NCBI GenBank assembly: GCA_965601685.1
Contig: CBFCWI010000001.1
Location: forward strand, 1 to 64,000
From: JANQJD01 sp965601685
GTDB taxonomy: Bacteria; Pseudomonadota; Alphaproteobacteria; Rhodospirillales; Rhodospirillaceae
Direction: 5' to 3'
Length of the DNA: 64,000 bases
Part shown: piece after piece, positions 15,936 to 24,727 of the stretch
Numbering within the stretch: the first letter of the stretch is position 1
Layout: each line of letters begins with the position of its first letter
Notes under the pieces: generated by a model
Told to the model about the DNA's origin: nothing
The model's input: the letters and a program-made list of their open reading frames with translations, nothing else
The model's database searches: none
Position numbers and translations under genes: made by a program

Positions 15936-16544
15936 ATGCAACCTCTGATTCAGAATATTCAAGCTGAAATAACTAAAACCGCAAGAATTTTAGACCGTAT
16001 GGCAGAAGATGAGACATTGTTATCTGTTATCATCACTGTTGCTGATCTTTGTGTCACTGCTCTGCGAGAAGGTGGCAGGATTCTTTTAGCTGGTAACGGC
16101 GGTAGTGCTGCCGACGCACAGCACTTAGCTGCTGAGCTTGTGGGTAGATTACGGTTTGACCGCCCTGCTTTACCTGCTATAGCGCTGACTGCTGATACAG
16201 CGATTCTGACAGCCATCAGCAATGATTATGGCTATGAAAGGATTTTTGACCGCCAAGTTGAGGCTATAGGACGTGTTGGTGATGTGTTGATTGGACTCTC
16301 AACTTCAGCCTGTTCTCGCAACCTAGTCCGGGCTCTAGAACGAGCACGGGCAAAAGAGATCGTGACCGTCGGCTTACTGGGGAGCAACCCTGGTCCCATA
16401 GAATCCCTATGCGATTATCGTCTCTACGTGCCTGACAGGGAAACTCAGAAAATCCAGGAAGGATACATTGTCATTGGTCATGTCCTGTGTACTTTGATCG
16501 AACAGGCTATGTTAACTACACCTCTCGTAAGTCAGAGGTGCTAA
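15936..16544 (+). CDS. gmhA: SIS-domain phosphosugar isomerase (GmhA-like)
   Basis: Probable sedoheptulose-7-phosphate isomerase, first step of heptose synthesis for LPS, 202 residues from the ATG at 15936 (AAAGGAAG upstream). The upstream in-frame ATG at 15831 has no such site and would add an unrelated 35 residues. Visible: GNGGSAADAQHLAAELVGR (about 54-71) with the catalytic Glu67, SNDYGYERIF, and a late histidine in IGHVLCTLIEQ (about 182). The usual STSGNS phosphate-binding loop reads STSACS. No other heptose gene is in the window. DiaA-type SIS proteins are the alternative, but SNDYGYE and the late histidine favour GmhA. Confidence 0.82.
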   Translation: MQPLIQNIQAEITKTARILDRMAEDETLLSVIITVADLCVTALREGGRILLAGNGGSAADAQHLAAELVGRLRFDRPALPAIALTADTAILTAISNDYGYERIFDRQVEAIGRVGDVLIGLSTSACSRNLVRALERARAKEIVTVGLLGSNPGPIESLCDYRLYVPDRETQKIQEGYIVIGHVLCTLIEQAMLTTPLVSQRC

Positions 16545-16973
16545 CTTTCAGGCTCTCAGGGGAGTCTAGGCTGTGATGCGCTCCGGCTGTTAAAAGACGT
16601 AATCTTCATCTTGATCTTCGAGCACAGTTGCCGTATCAAATGATCACCTACTGCTGTATAACAAGGGGGCAGTGTGGGGGTAGGAGGATGGTTTTTGTGT
16701 CTCCATTACTTTGGAAGTTATGAGGGAGTGAAGGAGAGGGGGAGAATTCTAGGGGACTGTGATATGAGGGAATTCATTCGTTTAAGAGATTCCCTTCTAA
16801 GGGAAGAAGATGGAATGTTTGCGGTAGGGCTCTGTGTCGGTTGTGAATGTGTAAGGGCTGCAAAAGTGGTCTGTCATCCTTATCAGGAATCCCAAAAGAG
16901 GTAAAATGCAGGACGCTTTCAGGATCTGTTCTGGCGTGAGTGGTATGATCAGCGAGGTAGGGATAGCAATGAT
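16545..16973 (+). other. purine-rich leader region before rpsL
   Basis: 429 bases without a believable gene. The plus strand is markedly purine-rich from about 16660 to 16910, which creates a spurious 76-codon frame. It contains a near-perfect hairpin TTCCCTT (16790-16796) / AAGGGAA (16799-16805). The promoter of the 18-kb ribosomal supercluster must lie here; the best match is listed separately. If that match is right, the rpsL leader is over 300 bases long, room for regulation. Confidence 0.4.
16611..16639 (+). promoter_or_regulatory. candidate promoter for the rpsL supercluster
   Basis: TTGATC (16611-16616), exactly 17 bases, then TATCAA (16634-16639). Each hexamer matches 4 of 6 consensus positions. 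It is the best-spaced pair I found in the spacer, but is not strong for a ribosomal promoter. Confidence 0.3.
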
Positions 16974-17345
16974 ATGCCAACGATTAATCAGTTAATCCGC
17001 AAGCCGCGGTTGCAAAAAGTAAAGAGAAACAGGGTTCCAGCGATGGGAGGGTGCCCACAGAGGCGAGGGGTGTGCACGCGTGTTTACACAACAACTCCTA
17101 AAAAACCGAATTCCGCCTTGCGGAAGGTAGCACGCGTCCGCCTTACCAACGGTCACGAAGTGACATCGTATATACCAGGTGAGGGTCATAATCTACAGGA
17201 ACACTCAGTTGTCCTCATCAGGGGTGGTCGTGTCAAGGATCTTCCCGGTGTACGTTACCATATTATTCGTGGTGCCATTGATACTCTAGGTGTCAAGGAT
17301 CGTCGTCAGCGGCGTTCTAAGTATGGAGCCAAGCGTCCAAAGTAA
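16974..17345 (+). CDS. rpsL: 30S ribosomal protein S12
   Basis: Decoding-centre protein of the small subunit, 123 residues, full length. TTTPKKPNSALRK and GGRVKDLPGVRYH carry the conserved lysines that set streptomycin sensitivity, both wild type. It is the first gene of the str segment and of an unbroken block reaching rplQ. A GAGGTAGGGAT site lies before the ATG. Confidence 0.98.
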   Translation: MPTINQLIRKPRLQKVKRNRVPAMGGCPQRRGVCTRVYTTTPKKPNSALRKVARVRLTNGHEVTSYIPGEGHNLQEHSVVLIRGGRVKDLPGVRYHIIRGAIDTLGVKDRRQRRSKYGAKRPK

Positions 17346-17364
17346 GGCAGAGGTAGGTGTATTC

Positions 17365-17835
17365 ATGTCTCGTCGTCACGCTGCGATCAAACGCGAGCTC
17401 TCGCCAGACGCCAGGTATGGCGATCGTGTGGTGGCTAAGTTCATTAACTGTATTATGTTTGATGGGCAAAAGGCCACGGCGGAATCTATTATTTACAGAG
17501 CTTTGGAACGGATTGAACGCAAAGTGAGTCAGGATCCGCTGAGACTTTTTCATGAAGCAGTAGATAACGTGAAACCAGTACTAGAGGTACGATCGCGCCG
17601 TGTCGGTGGTGCAACCTACCAAGTGCCTATTGAGGTGCGGGCAGATCGCCGCCAGGCTCTTGCCTTCCGTTGGATTATTGAGAATGCACGTAAAAGGTCG
17701 GAATCAACCATGGTTGAGCGTCTGTCAGCTGAGCTTTTAGATGCTGCCAATAATCGTGGTGGTTCCGTCAAGAAGCGAGAAGATACACATCGTATGGCAG
17801 AGGCTAATAAAGCCTTCGCTCACTATCGCTGGTGA
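17365..17835 (+). CDS. rpsG: 30S ribosomal protein S7
   Basis: Primary 16S rRNA-binding protein of the 30S head, 156 residues from MSRRHAAIKRE. The start at 17365 follows GAGGTAGG; the longer in-frame ATG at 17290 lies inside rpsL and is not homologous. The family core (KFINCIMFDGQKATAE, VEVRSRRVGGATYQVP-like segment, FAHYRW end) is intact. The gap to rpsL is 19 bases. Confidence 0.98.
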   Translation: MSRRHAAIKRELSPDARYGDRVVAKFINCIMFDGQKATAESIIYRALERIERKVSQDPLRLFHEAVDNVKPVLEVRSRRVGGATYQVPIEVRADRRQALAFRWIIENARKRSESTMVERLSAELLDAANNRGGSVKKREDTHRMAEANKAFAHYRW

Positions 17836-17869
17836 AATACACGGTTAACGCGCAGACAGGACCAGTCCC

Positions 17870-19948
17870 ATGGCACGGCAGACGCCTATCGAGCGGTACC
17901 GCAATATTGGCATCATGGCTCACATCGACGCTGGAAAGACGACGACAACTGAACGTATCTTGTATTACACCGGTAAGTCGTATAAAATTGGAGAAGTTCA
18001 CGATGGCACTGCTACGATGGACTGGATGGCACAGGAACAGGAGCGAGGCATTACCATCACGTCCGCGGCCACCACTTGCTTCTGGCAAGGCCATCGTATC
18101 AATATTATAGACACACCTGGCCACGTAGATTTCACCATTGAGGTAGAGCGCAGCCTGCGGGTGCTTGATGGCGCAGTGGCTGTTTTCGATGCTGTTGCTG
18201 GTGTTGAACCACAATCCGAAACAGTATGGCGTCAGGCCGACAAGTATATGGTACCGAGGATCTGTTTTGTGAACAAGATGGATCGGCTTGGAGCCAACTT
18301 TGAGCGTTGTGTGGAGATGATTGGTGACAGACTAGGTGCACGCCCACTGGTCGTATCTCTCCCAATAGGATCGGAAAACGACTTTGTCGGTGTTGTTGAC
18401 CTAGTGCGGAATCGTGCTATTCTCTGGAAAGACGAAACACTCGGCGCAGAGTTTGAACACTGCCCCGTACCAGAGGCTTTGGCTGAGCAGGTAAACAGGT
18501 ATCGCCATGCGCTCGTGGAAGCGGTAATCGAAATGGACGATATCGCGATGGAAGCCTATCTTGAAGGACAGGAACCTAATGAAGAGATACTGACTGCTTG
18601 CATTCGCAGGGGCACTGTCAGCATGGCATTTGTGCCAGTGCTGTGTGGATCGGCCTTTAAGAACAAGGGTGTACAGCCACTTCTCAATGCTGTGATAGAG
18701 TACCTGCCTTCTCCAGTTGATGTGCCACCAATAAAGGGTGTTCTACTGGAAGATGATATTGAGGCTGTGCGTCACTCCAGTGATACGGAGCCTTTTGCAG
18801 CACTTGCTTTCAAAATTATGAACGATCCTTTTGTCGGGTCGCTGACTTTCATTCGCATTTATTCAGGTGTACTAGAAAGTAGTTCTTATGTTCAAAATAC
18901 AGCAAAAAGTAAGCGTGAACGTATTGGCCGTATGTTGCTGATGCATGCCAACAGCCGTGAGGAGCTAAAGGAGGGACGGGCTGGTGATATTGTAGCGCTT
19001 GTGGGACTCAAAGATACAACGACAGGCGATACTCTCAGCGATGCAAGCAGACCAGTTGTATTAGAGAGAATGGAGTTTCCAGCCCCTGTCATCGAGGTAG
19101 CGGTAGAGCCAAAAACAAAGGCAGATCAAGAGAAAATGGCTATAGCCCTCCACCGTCTAGCAATCGAAGACCCGTCCTTCCAGGTCTCAACGAACGTTGA
19201 AAGCGGTCAGACTGTTATAAAAGGCATGGGTGAACTCCATCTTGAGATTATTGTAGATCGGATGAAACGGGAGTTCAAGGTCGAGGCAAACGTTGGCGCG
19301 CCTCAGGTGGCTTATCGCGAGACTATTTCCAAACGCTACCGCATGGATTATATACACAAGAAACAGACGGGTGGAGCTGGTCAGTTCGCGCGCGTGGTTA
19401 TTGAATTTACCCCTGGTGAGGTGGGTAGTGGGTATCAGTTTGAGAGTCACATAGTCGGTGGTGTCGTACCGAAAGAATACATTCCAGGGGTTGAGAAAGG
19501 TTTAAAATCTTCTATTTCTACAGGTATTCTCGCTGGGTTTCCAGTGACAGATCTAAAGGCTACTTTGGTAGACGGGGCATATCATGACGTGGATTCAAGT
19601 GTTCTGGCTTTTGAAATTGCTGCGCGCTTCGCCTTCCGCGAGGCTATGCTGAAGGCAGGAGCAAGATTACTAGAACCGATTATGAAGGTCGAGGTCGTGA
19701 CACCTGAAGAGTATCTCGGGGATATTATTGGAGATCTGAACAGTAGACGGGGGCAAGTGCGTGACATGGATCAGCGAAGTAATGCGCGTGTGATTATAGC
19801 CATGGTACCGCTTGCAAATATGTTCGGTTACGTTAACACTCTTCGCTCTATGAGCCAGGGACGGGCTCAGTACAGCATGCACTTTGATCGCTATACGGAA
19901 GTGCCGAGCAATGTGTCGGAAGACGTTCGTGCCAAAATGGCTGGTTGA
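17870..19948 (+). CDS. fusA: elongation factor G
   Basis: Translocation GTPase, 692 residues, full length. G motifs: AHIDAGKTTTTERILYYTG (P-loop), RGITITSA, DTPGHVDFT and NKMDRLGANF. Domains II-V follow in order, including HKKQTGGAGQFARV in domain IV. The ribosome-binding site is only a modest AGGAC. It stands in the canonical rpsL-rpsG-fusA-tuf order. Confidence 0.98.
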   Translation: MARQTPIERYRNIGIMAHIDAGKTTTTERILYYTGKSYKIGEVHDGTATMDWMAQEQERGITITSAATTCFWQGHRINIIDTPGHVDFTIEVERSLRVLDGAVAVFDAVAGVEPQSETVWRQADKYMVPRICFVNKMDRLGANFERCVEMIGDRLGARPLVVSLPIGSENDFVGVVDLVRNRAILWKDETLGAEFEHCPVPEALAEQVNRYRHALVEAVIEMDDIAMEAYLEGQEPNEEILTACIRRGTVSMAFVPVLCGSAFKNKGVQPLLNAVIEYLPSPVDVPPIKGVLLEDDIEAVRHSSDTEPFAALAFKIMNDPFVGSLTFIRIYSGVLESSSYVQNTAKSKRERIGRMLLMHANSREELKEGRAGDIVALVGLKDTTTGDTLSDASRPVVLERMEFPAPVIEVAVEPKTKADQEKMAIALHRLAIEDPSFQVSTNVESGQTVIKGMGELHLEIIVDRMKREFKVEANVGAPQVAYRETISKRYRMDYIHKKQTGGAGQFARVVIEFTPGEVGSGYQFESHIVGGVVPKEYIPGVEKGLKSSISTGILAGFPVTDLKATLVDGAYHDVDSSVLAFEIAARFAFREAMLKAGARLLEPIMKVEVVTPEEYLGDIIGDLNSRRGQVRDMDQRSNARVIIAMVPLANMFGYVNTLRSMSQGRAQYSMHFDRYTEVPSNVSEDVRAKMAG

Positions 19949-19973
19949 AGTCCAGAAATGATGGAGAAATGCA

Positions 19974-21164
19974 ATGGCCAAGGAAAAATTCGAACGCAAG
20001 AAACCACATTGCAACGTTGGGACGATAGGCCATGTTGATCACGGCAAAACGTCACTGACGGCAGCTATTACGAAGGTTCTAGCGGAGAAGGGGAGTGCGC
20101 GTTATACGGCGTACGATCAGATTGACCGAGCACCGGAAGAGAAGGCACGTGGGATCACAATCTCAACAGCGCATGTAGAGTATGAGACAGAGGGGCGCCA
20201 TTATGCACATGTGGACTGCCCTGGTCATGCTGATTACGTGAAGAACATGATTACCGGTGCAGCCCAGATGGACGGGGCAATCCTAGTCGTTTCTGCTGCA
20301 GATGGTCCGATGCCGCAGACGCGAGAGCATATTCTGCTCGCGCGACAAGTTGGGGTACCAGCAATCGTGGTGTATTTAAATAAATGCGATATGGTCGATG
20401 ATCCAGAACTTCTGGAGCTCGTAGAGCTCGAGGTTAGGGAACTGCTTAGCAAGTACAATTTCCCCGGTGATGACATTGCTATTGTACGCGGTTCTGCACT
20501 CGCAGTTCTGGAAGAGGGTCATACTCCTTTTGGACGAGAGTCGATTCTTGCCCTCATGCAGGCGGTGGATGATTACATTCCCCAGCCGGATCGGCCAAAG
20601 GATAGACCCTTTTTGATGCCGGTAGAAGATGTGTTCTCAATCTCTGGGCGTGGTACAGTAGCGACAGGGCGTGTTGAACGTGGTCTGGTCAAGGTAGGTG
20701 AGGAAGTGGAAATTGTTGGTCTACGAGCTACGACGAAGACCACGGTAACAGGTGTAGAAATGTTTCGCAAGCTTCTAGATGTGGGAGAAGCAGGCGATAA
20801 TATCGGCGTTCTGTTGCGCGGGATCAAGCGGGAAGATGTTGAGCGTGGCCAAGTGTTAGCCCGCTCTGGGAGTATTACACCACATACTCACTTTGAGGCG
20901 GAAGCCTACATCTTAACGAAGGAGGAAGGAGGGAGACACACGCCGTTTTTTACCAACTACCGGCCACAATTTTATTTTCGTACCACGGATGTGACTGGAG
21001 TGGTCCGACTGCCAGATGGAACGGAAATGGTCATGCCAGGCGATAACGTACGCATGCAGGTAGAATTGATTGCACCGATTGCTATGGACGAAGGCTTACG
21101 CTTCGCTATACGCGAAGGTGGTCGCACTGTCGGCGCCGGCGTGGTATCACGGATCATCGAGTAG
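19974..21164 (+). CDS. tuf: elongation factor Tu
   Basis: Delivers aminoacyl-tRNA to the ribosome, 396 residues. Motifs are GHVDHGKTSLTAAIT, RGITISTAHVEYET, DCPGHADYVKNM and NKCDMVDD, plus the kirromycin-region sequence ending GAGVVSRIIE. GGAG is 7 bases before the ATG. Many proteobacteria have a second tuf copy; none is in this window. Confidence 0.98.
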   Translation: MAKEKFERKKPHCNVGTIGHVDHGKTSLTAAITKVLAEKGSARYTAYDQIDRAPEEKARGITISTAHVEYETEGRHYAHVDCPGHADYVKNMITGAAQMDGAILVVSAADGPMPQTREHILLARQVGVPAIVVYLNKCDMVDDPELLELVELEVRELLSKYNFPGDDIAIVRGSALAVLEEGHTPFGRESILALMQAVDDYIPQPDRPKDRPFLMPVEDVFSISGRGTVATGRVERGLVKVGEEVEIVGLRATTKTTVTGVEMFRKLLDVGEAGDNIGVLLRGIKREDVERGQVLARSGSITPHTHFEAEAYILTKEEGGRHTPFFTNYRPQFYFRTTDVTGVVRLPDGTEMVMPGDNVRMQVELIAPIAMDEGLRFAIREGGRTVGAGVVSRIIE

Positions 21165-21198
21165 AGCAGAGTCCAGTGTCGTAACACGGAACGAAAAG

Positions 21199-21507
21199 AT
21201 GGAAAGCCAGAACATTCGGATCCGCCTCAAGGCATTTGATCACCGTGTACTAGATCAGTCTACGCGCGAGATTGTTAGCACTGCAAAGCGGACAGGTGCC
21301 CATGTACGTGGGCCAATCCCTCTTCCGACGCGGATTGAGAAGTTCACACTAAATCGTTCTCCTCACATTGATAAGAAATCGCGTGAGCAATTTGAAATCC
21401 GGACACATAAGCGACTGTTGGATATCGTTGATCCCACACCCCAGACTGTTGATGCGCTCATGAAGCTCGATCTAGCGGCAGGGGTGGATGTTGAGATCAA
21501 ACTGTAA
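21199..21507 (+). CDS. rpsJ: 30S ribosomal protein S10
   Basis: S10, also the antitermination factor NusE, 102 residues from the ATG at 21199 (MESQNIRIRLKAFDH). The upstream in-frame ATG at 21070 lies within tuf and is rejected. Only a weak ACGGAA precedes the start. It opens the S10 segment but sits just 34 bases after tuf, so no separate S10 promoter is evident and readthrough from the str segment is likely. Confidence 0.97.
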   Translation: MESQNIRIRLKAFDHRVLDQSTREIVSTAKRTGAHVRGPIPLPTRIEKFTLNRSPHIDKKSREQFEIRTHKRLLDIVDPTPQTVDALMKLDLAAGVDVEIKL

Positions 21508-21539
21508 TGGATGAGGGAAGGGGAAGGTAAGGGGAAGTG

Positions 21540-22250
21540 ATGCGCTGTGGTTTGATTGCCCGCAAGGTTGGTATGACACGTCTTTTTAATGTGGACGGAA
21601 GTCATATTCCTGTGACTGTTTTAGAGGTCGATACCTGTCAGGTTACTGCAATTCGTACGATAGAGAAAGACGGCTATACAGCTGTTCAGCTTGGAGCCGG
21701 TGTAGCCAAGGTTAAGAACACAACAAAGGCACAAAGAGGGCATTTTGCTAAGGCTAGGGTAGAACCTAAGCATAGGGTTGCCGAGTTCCGTGTGAGCGTT
21801 GCGTGTCTTTTGGAACAGGGAGTGGAACTGTCCGTGAGACATTTTCTACCAGGCCAGTTGGTCGATGTAGTGGGTACGACAATTGGCAAGGGTTTCGCAG
21901 GTGTGATGAAACGGCATCACTTCAGAGGTCTAGAGGCGTCCCATGGCGTGTCTATTGCACATCGTTCTCATGGCTCTACCGGGCAACGGCAGGATCCAGG
22001 GCGGGTCTTCAGGAACAAGCGTATGGCCGGACACATGGGAGATCAGCGAGTTACGATGCTGAATCTCAAAGTCCTGAAAACTGATGAGGAGCGTTGTTTG
22101 ATTCTGCTCAAAGGTGCGATTCCGGGCGCGGCAGGTAGTTGGGTATTAGTACGCGACTCTATCAAATGCGAAAGACCTAGTGATGTGCCGTTACCAGCAG
22201 GTGTAAAGGGCATGATCGCTGATAAGGCGGCGGCCCAGGGGGGGGGGTAG
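21540..22250 (+). CDS. rplC: 50S ribosomal protein L3
   Basis: Large-subunit assembly protein, about 236 residues. The ATG at 21540 is chosen over the adjoining GTG at 21537 because of AAGGGGAAG upstream. The family core (RKVGMTRLF, GKGFAGVMKRHHFRG, HGVSIAHRSHGSTGQRQDPG) is intact. The 3' end holds ten consecutive G (22238-22247) encoding Gln-Gly-Gly-Gly before TAG. This tract also lies where the rplD ribosome-binding site should be. Deleting one G would abolish the stop and join L3 in frame to L4. Confidence 0.97.
   Translation: MRCGLIARKVGMTRLFNVDGSHIPVTVLEVDTCQVTAIRTIEKDGYTAVQLGAGVAKVKNTTKAQRGHFAKARVEPKHRVAEFRVSVACLLEQGVELSVRHFLPGQLVDVVGTTIGKGFAGVMKRHHFRGLEASHGVSIAHRSHGSTGQRQDPGRVFRNKRMAGHMGDQRVTMLNLKVLKTDEERCLILLKGAIPGAAGSWVLVRDSIKCERPSDVPLPAGVKGMIADKAAAQGGG
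22238..22247 (+). repeat. ten-G homopolymer at the rplC/rplD junction
   Basis: Ten G immediately precede the rplC stop and end seven bases before the rplD ATG. It is the longest homopolymer I noticed in the window. It may act as a G-rich Shine-Dalgarno substitute for rplD, and it is a site where polymerase slippage or a sequencing indel would change the reading frame. Confidence 0.9.
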
Positions 22251-22254
22251 ATTG

Positions 22255-22875
22255 ATGCAGGTCGACGTCATTAGTCTGGACAACCAGATCGTCGGCTCTG
22301 TGGAGCTCGCCGATGAAGTGTTTGCCGTTGAGGTGCGAACGGACATTCTGCACCGGATGGTTCGCTATCAGCTGGCGAAACGTCAGGCCGGTACACACAA
22401 AACCAAGGGAATCAGCGAAATCAGCGGCACGACGAGGAAGCCCTTCCGTCAGAAGGGACGGGGTATTGCTCGCCAGGGTTCGCTGCGCTCACCACAATGC
22501 CGTGGTGGGGCGGTAATTTTCGGGCCGGTTGTGCGTTCTCATGCCCACAATTTGCAGAAGAAAGTCCGTCGTCTAGCATTGCGATGCGCTTTGTCATCCA
22601 AGGCTAGAGCTGGGCTATTGATTGTAGTTGACAAGTTATGTATACCTACCCCGAAGACGAGGCTGTTAGCCAAGCAGCTCACACTTCTTGGCTGGGGCTC
22701 AGCCTTAATCATTGGTGATATGATTCTTGAAGAGAATTTTGTGCGTGCTGCTCGCAATATTAAGCATATCACTGTTTTACCATACCGAGGCGTAAACGTT
22801 TATGATATACTGCGACACGATGTCCTTGTGCTTACACAGGAAACAGCGCAGCACTTGGAGGCTCTGTTGCAATGA
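22255..22875 (+). CDS. rplD: 50S ribosomal protein L4
   Basis: L4, 206 residues from the ATG at 22255; a TTG three bases earlier is possible. In E. coli L4 also represses its own operon. The exit-tunnel loop region is present (GTRKPFRQKGRGIARQGSLRSPQ with GGAVIFGP). Only the G tract of rplC is available as ribosome-binding site. It overlaps rplW by four bases. Confidence 0.97.
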   Translation: MQVDVISLDNQIVGSVELADEVFAVEVRTDILHRMVRYQLAKRQAGTHKTKGISEISGTTRKPFRQKGRGIARQGSLRSPQCRGGAVIFGPVVRSHAHNLQKKVRRLALRCALSSKARAGLLIVVDKLCIPTPKTRLLAKQLTLLGWGSALIIGDMILEENFVRAARNIKHITVLPYRGVNVYDILRHDVLVLTQETAQHLEALLQ

Positions 22876-23186
22876 GTAAACCGGCAGCTCGCTTGTCCAA
22901 GGCGCGTATGTATGATGTGATCATAGCGCCTGTGATTACGGAAAAAGCGAATATGGGGGCCGAGCGTAACCAGGTTACCTTTCGCGTACCGCTGAAAGCC
23001 TCTAAGCCTGAGATCAAGATGGCCATTGAGGGGTTGTTCGATGTGCGAGTCAAAGCGGTGAATACTTTGATCCGTAAAGGCAAGACTAAACAGTTTCGGG
23101 GAAGATACGGGAAGCAAAGTGATGTGAAAAGGGCTATCGTCACTTTGATAGAGGGTTATTCCATTGATGCGATGATAGGGACTTAA
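22872..23186 (+). CDS. rplW: 50S ribosomal protein L23
   Basis: Exit-tunnel rim protein that docks SRP and trigger factor, 104 residues. The core YDVIIAPVITEKANMG and FRVPLKASKPEIKMAIEGLFDVRVKAVNT is typical. The ATG overlaps the rplD stop (ATGA), indicating translational coupling. Confidence 0.97.
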   Translation: MSKPAARLSKARMYDVIIAPVITEKANMGAERNQVTFRVPLKASKPEIKMAIEGLFDVRVKAVNTLIRKGKTKQFRGRYGKQSDVKRAIVTLIEGYSIDAMIGT

Positions 23187-23191
23187 AGACG

Positions 23192-24022
23192 ATGCCCTTG
23201 AAGAAGTTCAAGCCCGTCACACCGGGACTCAGGCAGCTTGTGCTTGTGGATCGTGCAGAGCTGTACAAGGGTAAACCTGTTAAGGCCCTGACAAAAGGTC
23301 AGACTCGCTCGGGTGGGCGGAACAATGCTGGTCGTGTGACAGTACGCCATCACGGAGGGGGTCACAAGCAGCGTTATCGTATGATCGATTTTAGGCGCCG
23401 CAAGTTCAATATGAGTGCAGTCGTTGAGCGCCTAGAGTATGATCCGAACCGCACCGCTTTCATTGCCCTCCTGCACTATGAGGACAGTACACTCACTTAC
23501 ATTTTGGCGCCCCAGCGCCTGAAGGTCGGCGATATAGTTATTGCTGGTGATAAGGTTGACATTAAGCCAGGTAATGCTATGCCGCTACGGAATATGCCAG
23601 TTGGGACTGTGGTGCACAACGTAGAAATGAAAGCCGGTAAGGGTGGGCAGATCGCGCGGGCGGCTGGGTGCTACGCGCAGCTGATTGGCAAGGACACTGG
23701 ATACGCTCAGCTTCGGTTGAGTTCCGGGGAGCTACGTATGGTACGTGGTGAATGTCTCGGTACCGTCGGAGCTATTTCTAATGCGGACCACCAAAACATT
23801 AGTCTTGGGAAAGCGGGGCGTAGCCGGTGGCTAGATGTGCGACCAACGGTGCGTGGCGTAGCCATGAATCCAGTCGATCATCCACATGGTGGTGGCGAGG
23901 GGAGAACGTCTGGAGGGCGGCATCCGGTGACTCCTTGGGGCGTGCTCACGAAAGGGAAACGGACGCGGCATAACAAGCGTACAGACGCGCTCATTATGAG
24001 ACGGCGATATAAGAAGAAGTAG
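23192..24022 (+). CDS. rplB: 50S ribosomal protein L2
   Basis: Peptidyl-transferase-centre protein, 276 residues. RVTVRHHGGGHKQRYR and the essential C-terminal histidine segment MNPVDHPHGGGEGRTSGGRHPVTPWG are intact. It begins five bases after rplW without an obvious ribosome-binding site. Confidence 0.98.
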   Translation: MPLKKFKPVTPGLRQLVLVDRAELYKGKPVKALTKGQTRSGGRNNAGRVTVRHHGGGHKQRYRMIDFRRRKFNMSAVVERLEYDPNRTAFIALLHYEDSTLTYILAPQRLKVGDIVIAGDKVDIKPGNAMPLRNMPVGTVVHNVEMKAGKGGQIARAAGCYAQLIGKDTGYAQLRLSSGELRMVRGECLGTVGAISNADHQNISLGKAGRSRWLDVRPTVRGVAMNPVDHPHGGGEGRTSGGRHPVTPWGVLTKGKRTRHNKRTDALIMRRRYKKK

Positions 24023-24066
24023 TGAGATGAGATGTAAGACGCTGATAAAGGAGGAGGGGGGTTGTT

Positions 24067-24345
24067 GTGGCTCGTGCGGTGTGGAAGGGTCCCTTTGTTG
24101 ATGGTTACCTCCTGAAGAAGGCAGAAAAGGCGCGGGAGTCTGGGCGAAATGAAATCATCAGAACGTGGTCGCGCCGCTCGACGGTCCTGCCGCAGTTTGT
24201 AGGGCTAACGTTTGGTGTGCATAACGGACAAAAATTTATTCCTGTCCTTGTCACTGAAAACATGATTGGCCACAAGTTTGGAGAATTTGCCCCGAGCCGT
24301 ACCTTCCACGGGCATGCTGCAGATAAAAAGGCGAAAAGGAAGTGA
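24067..24345 (+). CDS. rpsS: 30S ribosomal protein S19
   Basis: 30S head protein, 92 residues, with a GTG start at 24067 giving MARAVWKGPFVDGYL. The strong AAAGGAGGAGGGG just upstream decides this start. The core RRSTVLPQFVGLTFGVHNGQKFIPV and C-terminal GEFAPSRTFHGH are typical. The 44-base gap after rplB is the largest inside this part of the operon. Confidence 0.97.
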   Translation: MARAVWKGPFVDGYLLKKAEKARESGRNEIIRTWSRRSTVLPQFVGLTFGVHNGQKFIPVLVTENMIGHKFGEFAPSRTFHGHAADKKAKRK

Positions 24346-24346
24346 C

Positions 24347-24727
24347 ATGGGCAAAAGCGCCGCTCCACGTCGACTGAATGACAACGCTGCCCGCGCTACG
24401 ACCAGTGCTATCCGGGTTAGTCCACGTAAATTGAACTTGGTAGCGTCATCGATTCGTGGGCTTAAGGCCGATAGCGCTTTGGCACAACTAGCTTTTTCAC
24501 AACAGCGCGTGGCAGGAACTGTGCGCCGGATTCTACAATCTGCTATCGCTAATGCAGAGAATAATAATCATCTTGATGTTGACCAGCTGTATGTAGACGA
24601 GGCTTACGTGGGTAAAGGCCTTGTGCTCAAGCGATGGATGCCACGTGCAAGAAGTCGCGTTAGTAGGGTGAGGAAGTCTTTTAGTCATCTTACAATCGTC
24701 GTGCGCGAGCGTGAGGGGAGCAATTAA
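24347..24727 (+). CDS. rplV: 50S ribosomal protein L22
   Basis: Tunnel-lining protein, 126 residues from the ATG at 24347, one base after the rpsS stop. The core RVSPRKLNLVASSIRG and the hairpin region LKRWMPRARSRVSRVRKSFSHL are typical. The longer in-frame ATG at 24266 lies inside rpsS and is rejected. The stop overlaps the rpsC start by one base. Confidence 0.97.
   Translation: MGKSAAPRRLNDNAARATTSAIRVSPRKLNLVASSIRGLKADSALAQLAFSQQRVAGTVRRILQSAIANAENNNHLDVDQLYVDEAYVGKGLVLKRWMPRARSRVSRVRKSFSHLTIVVREREGSN

Noticed and set aside
16674..16904. 76-codon plus-strand frame before rpsL
   Set aside because: It arises from the purine-rich composition (Gly/Arg/Glu/Val) and shows no family features.
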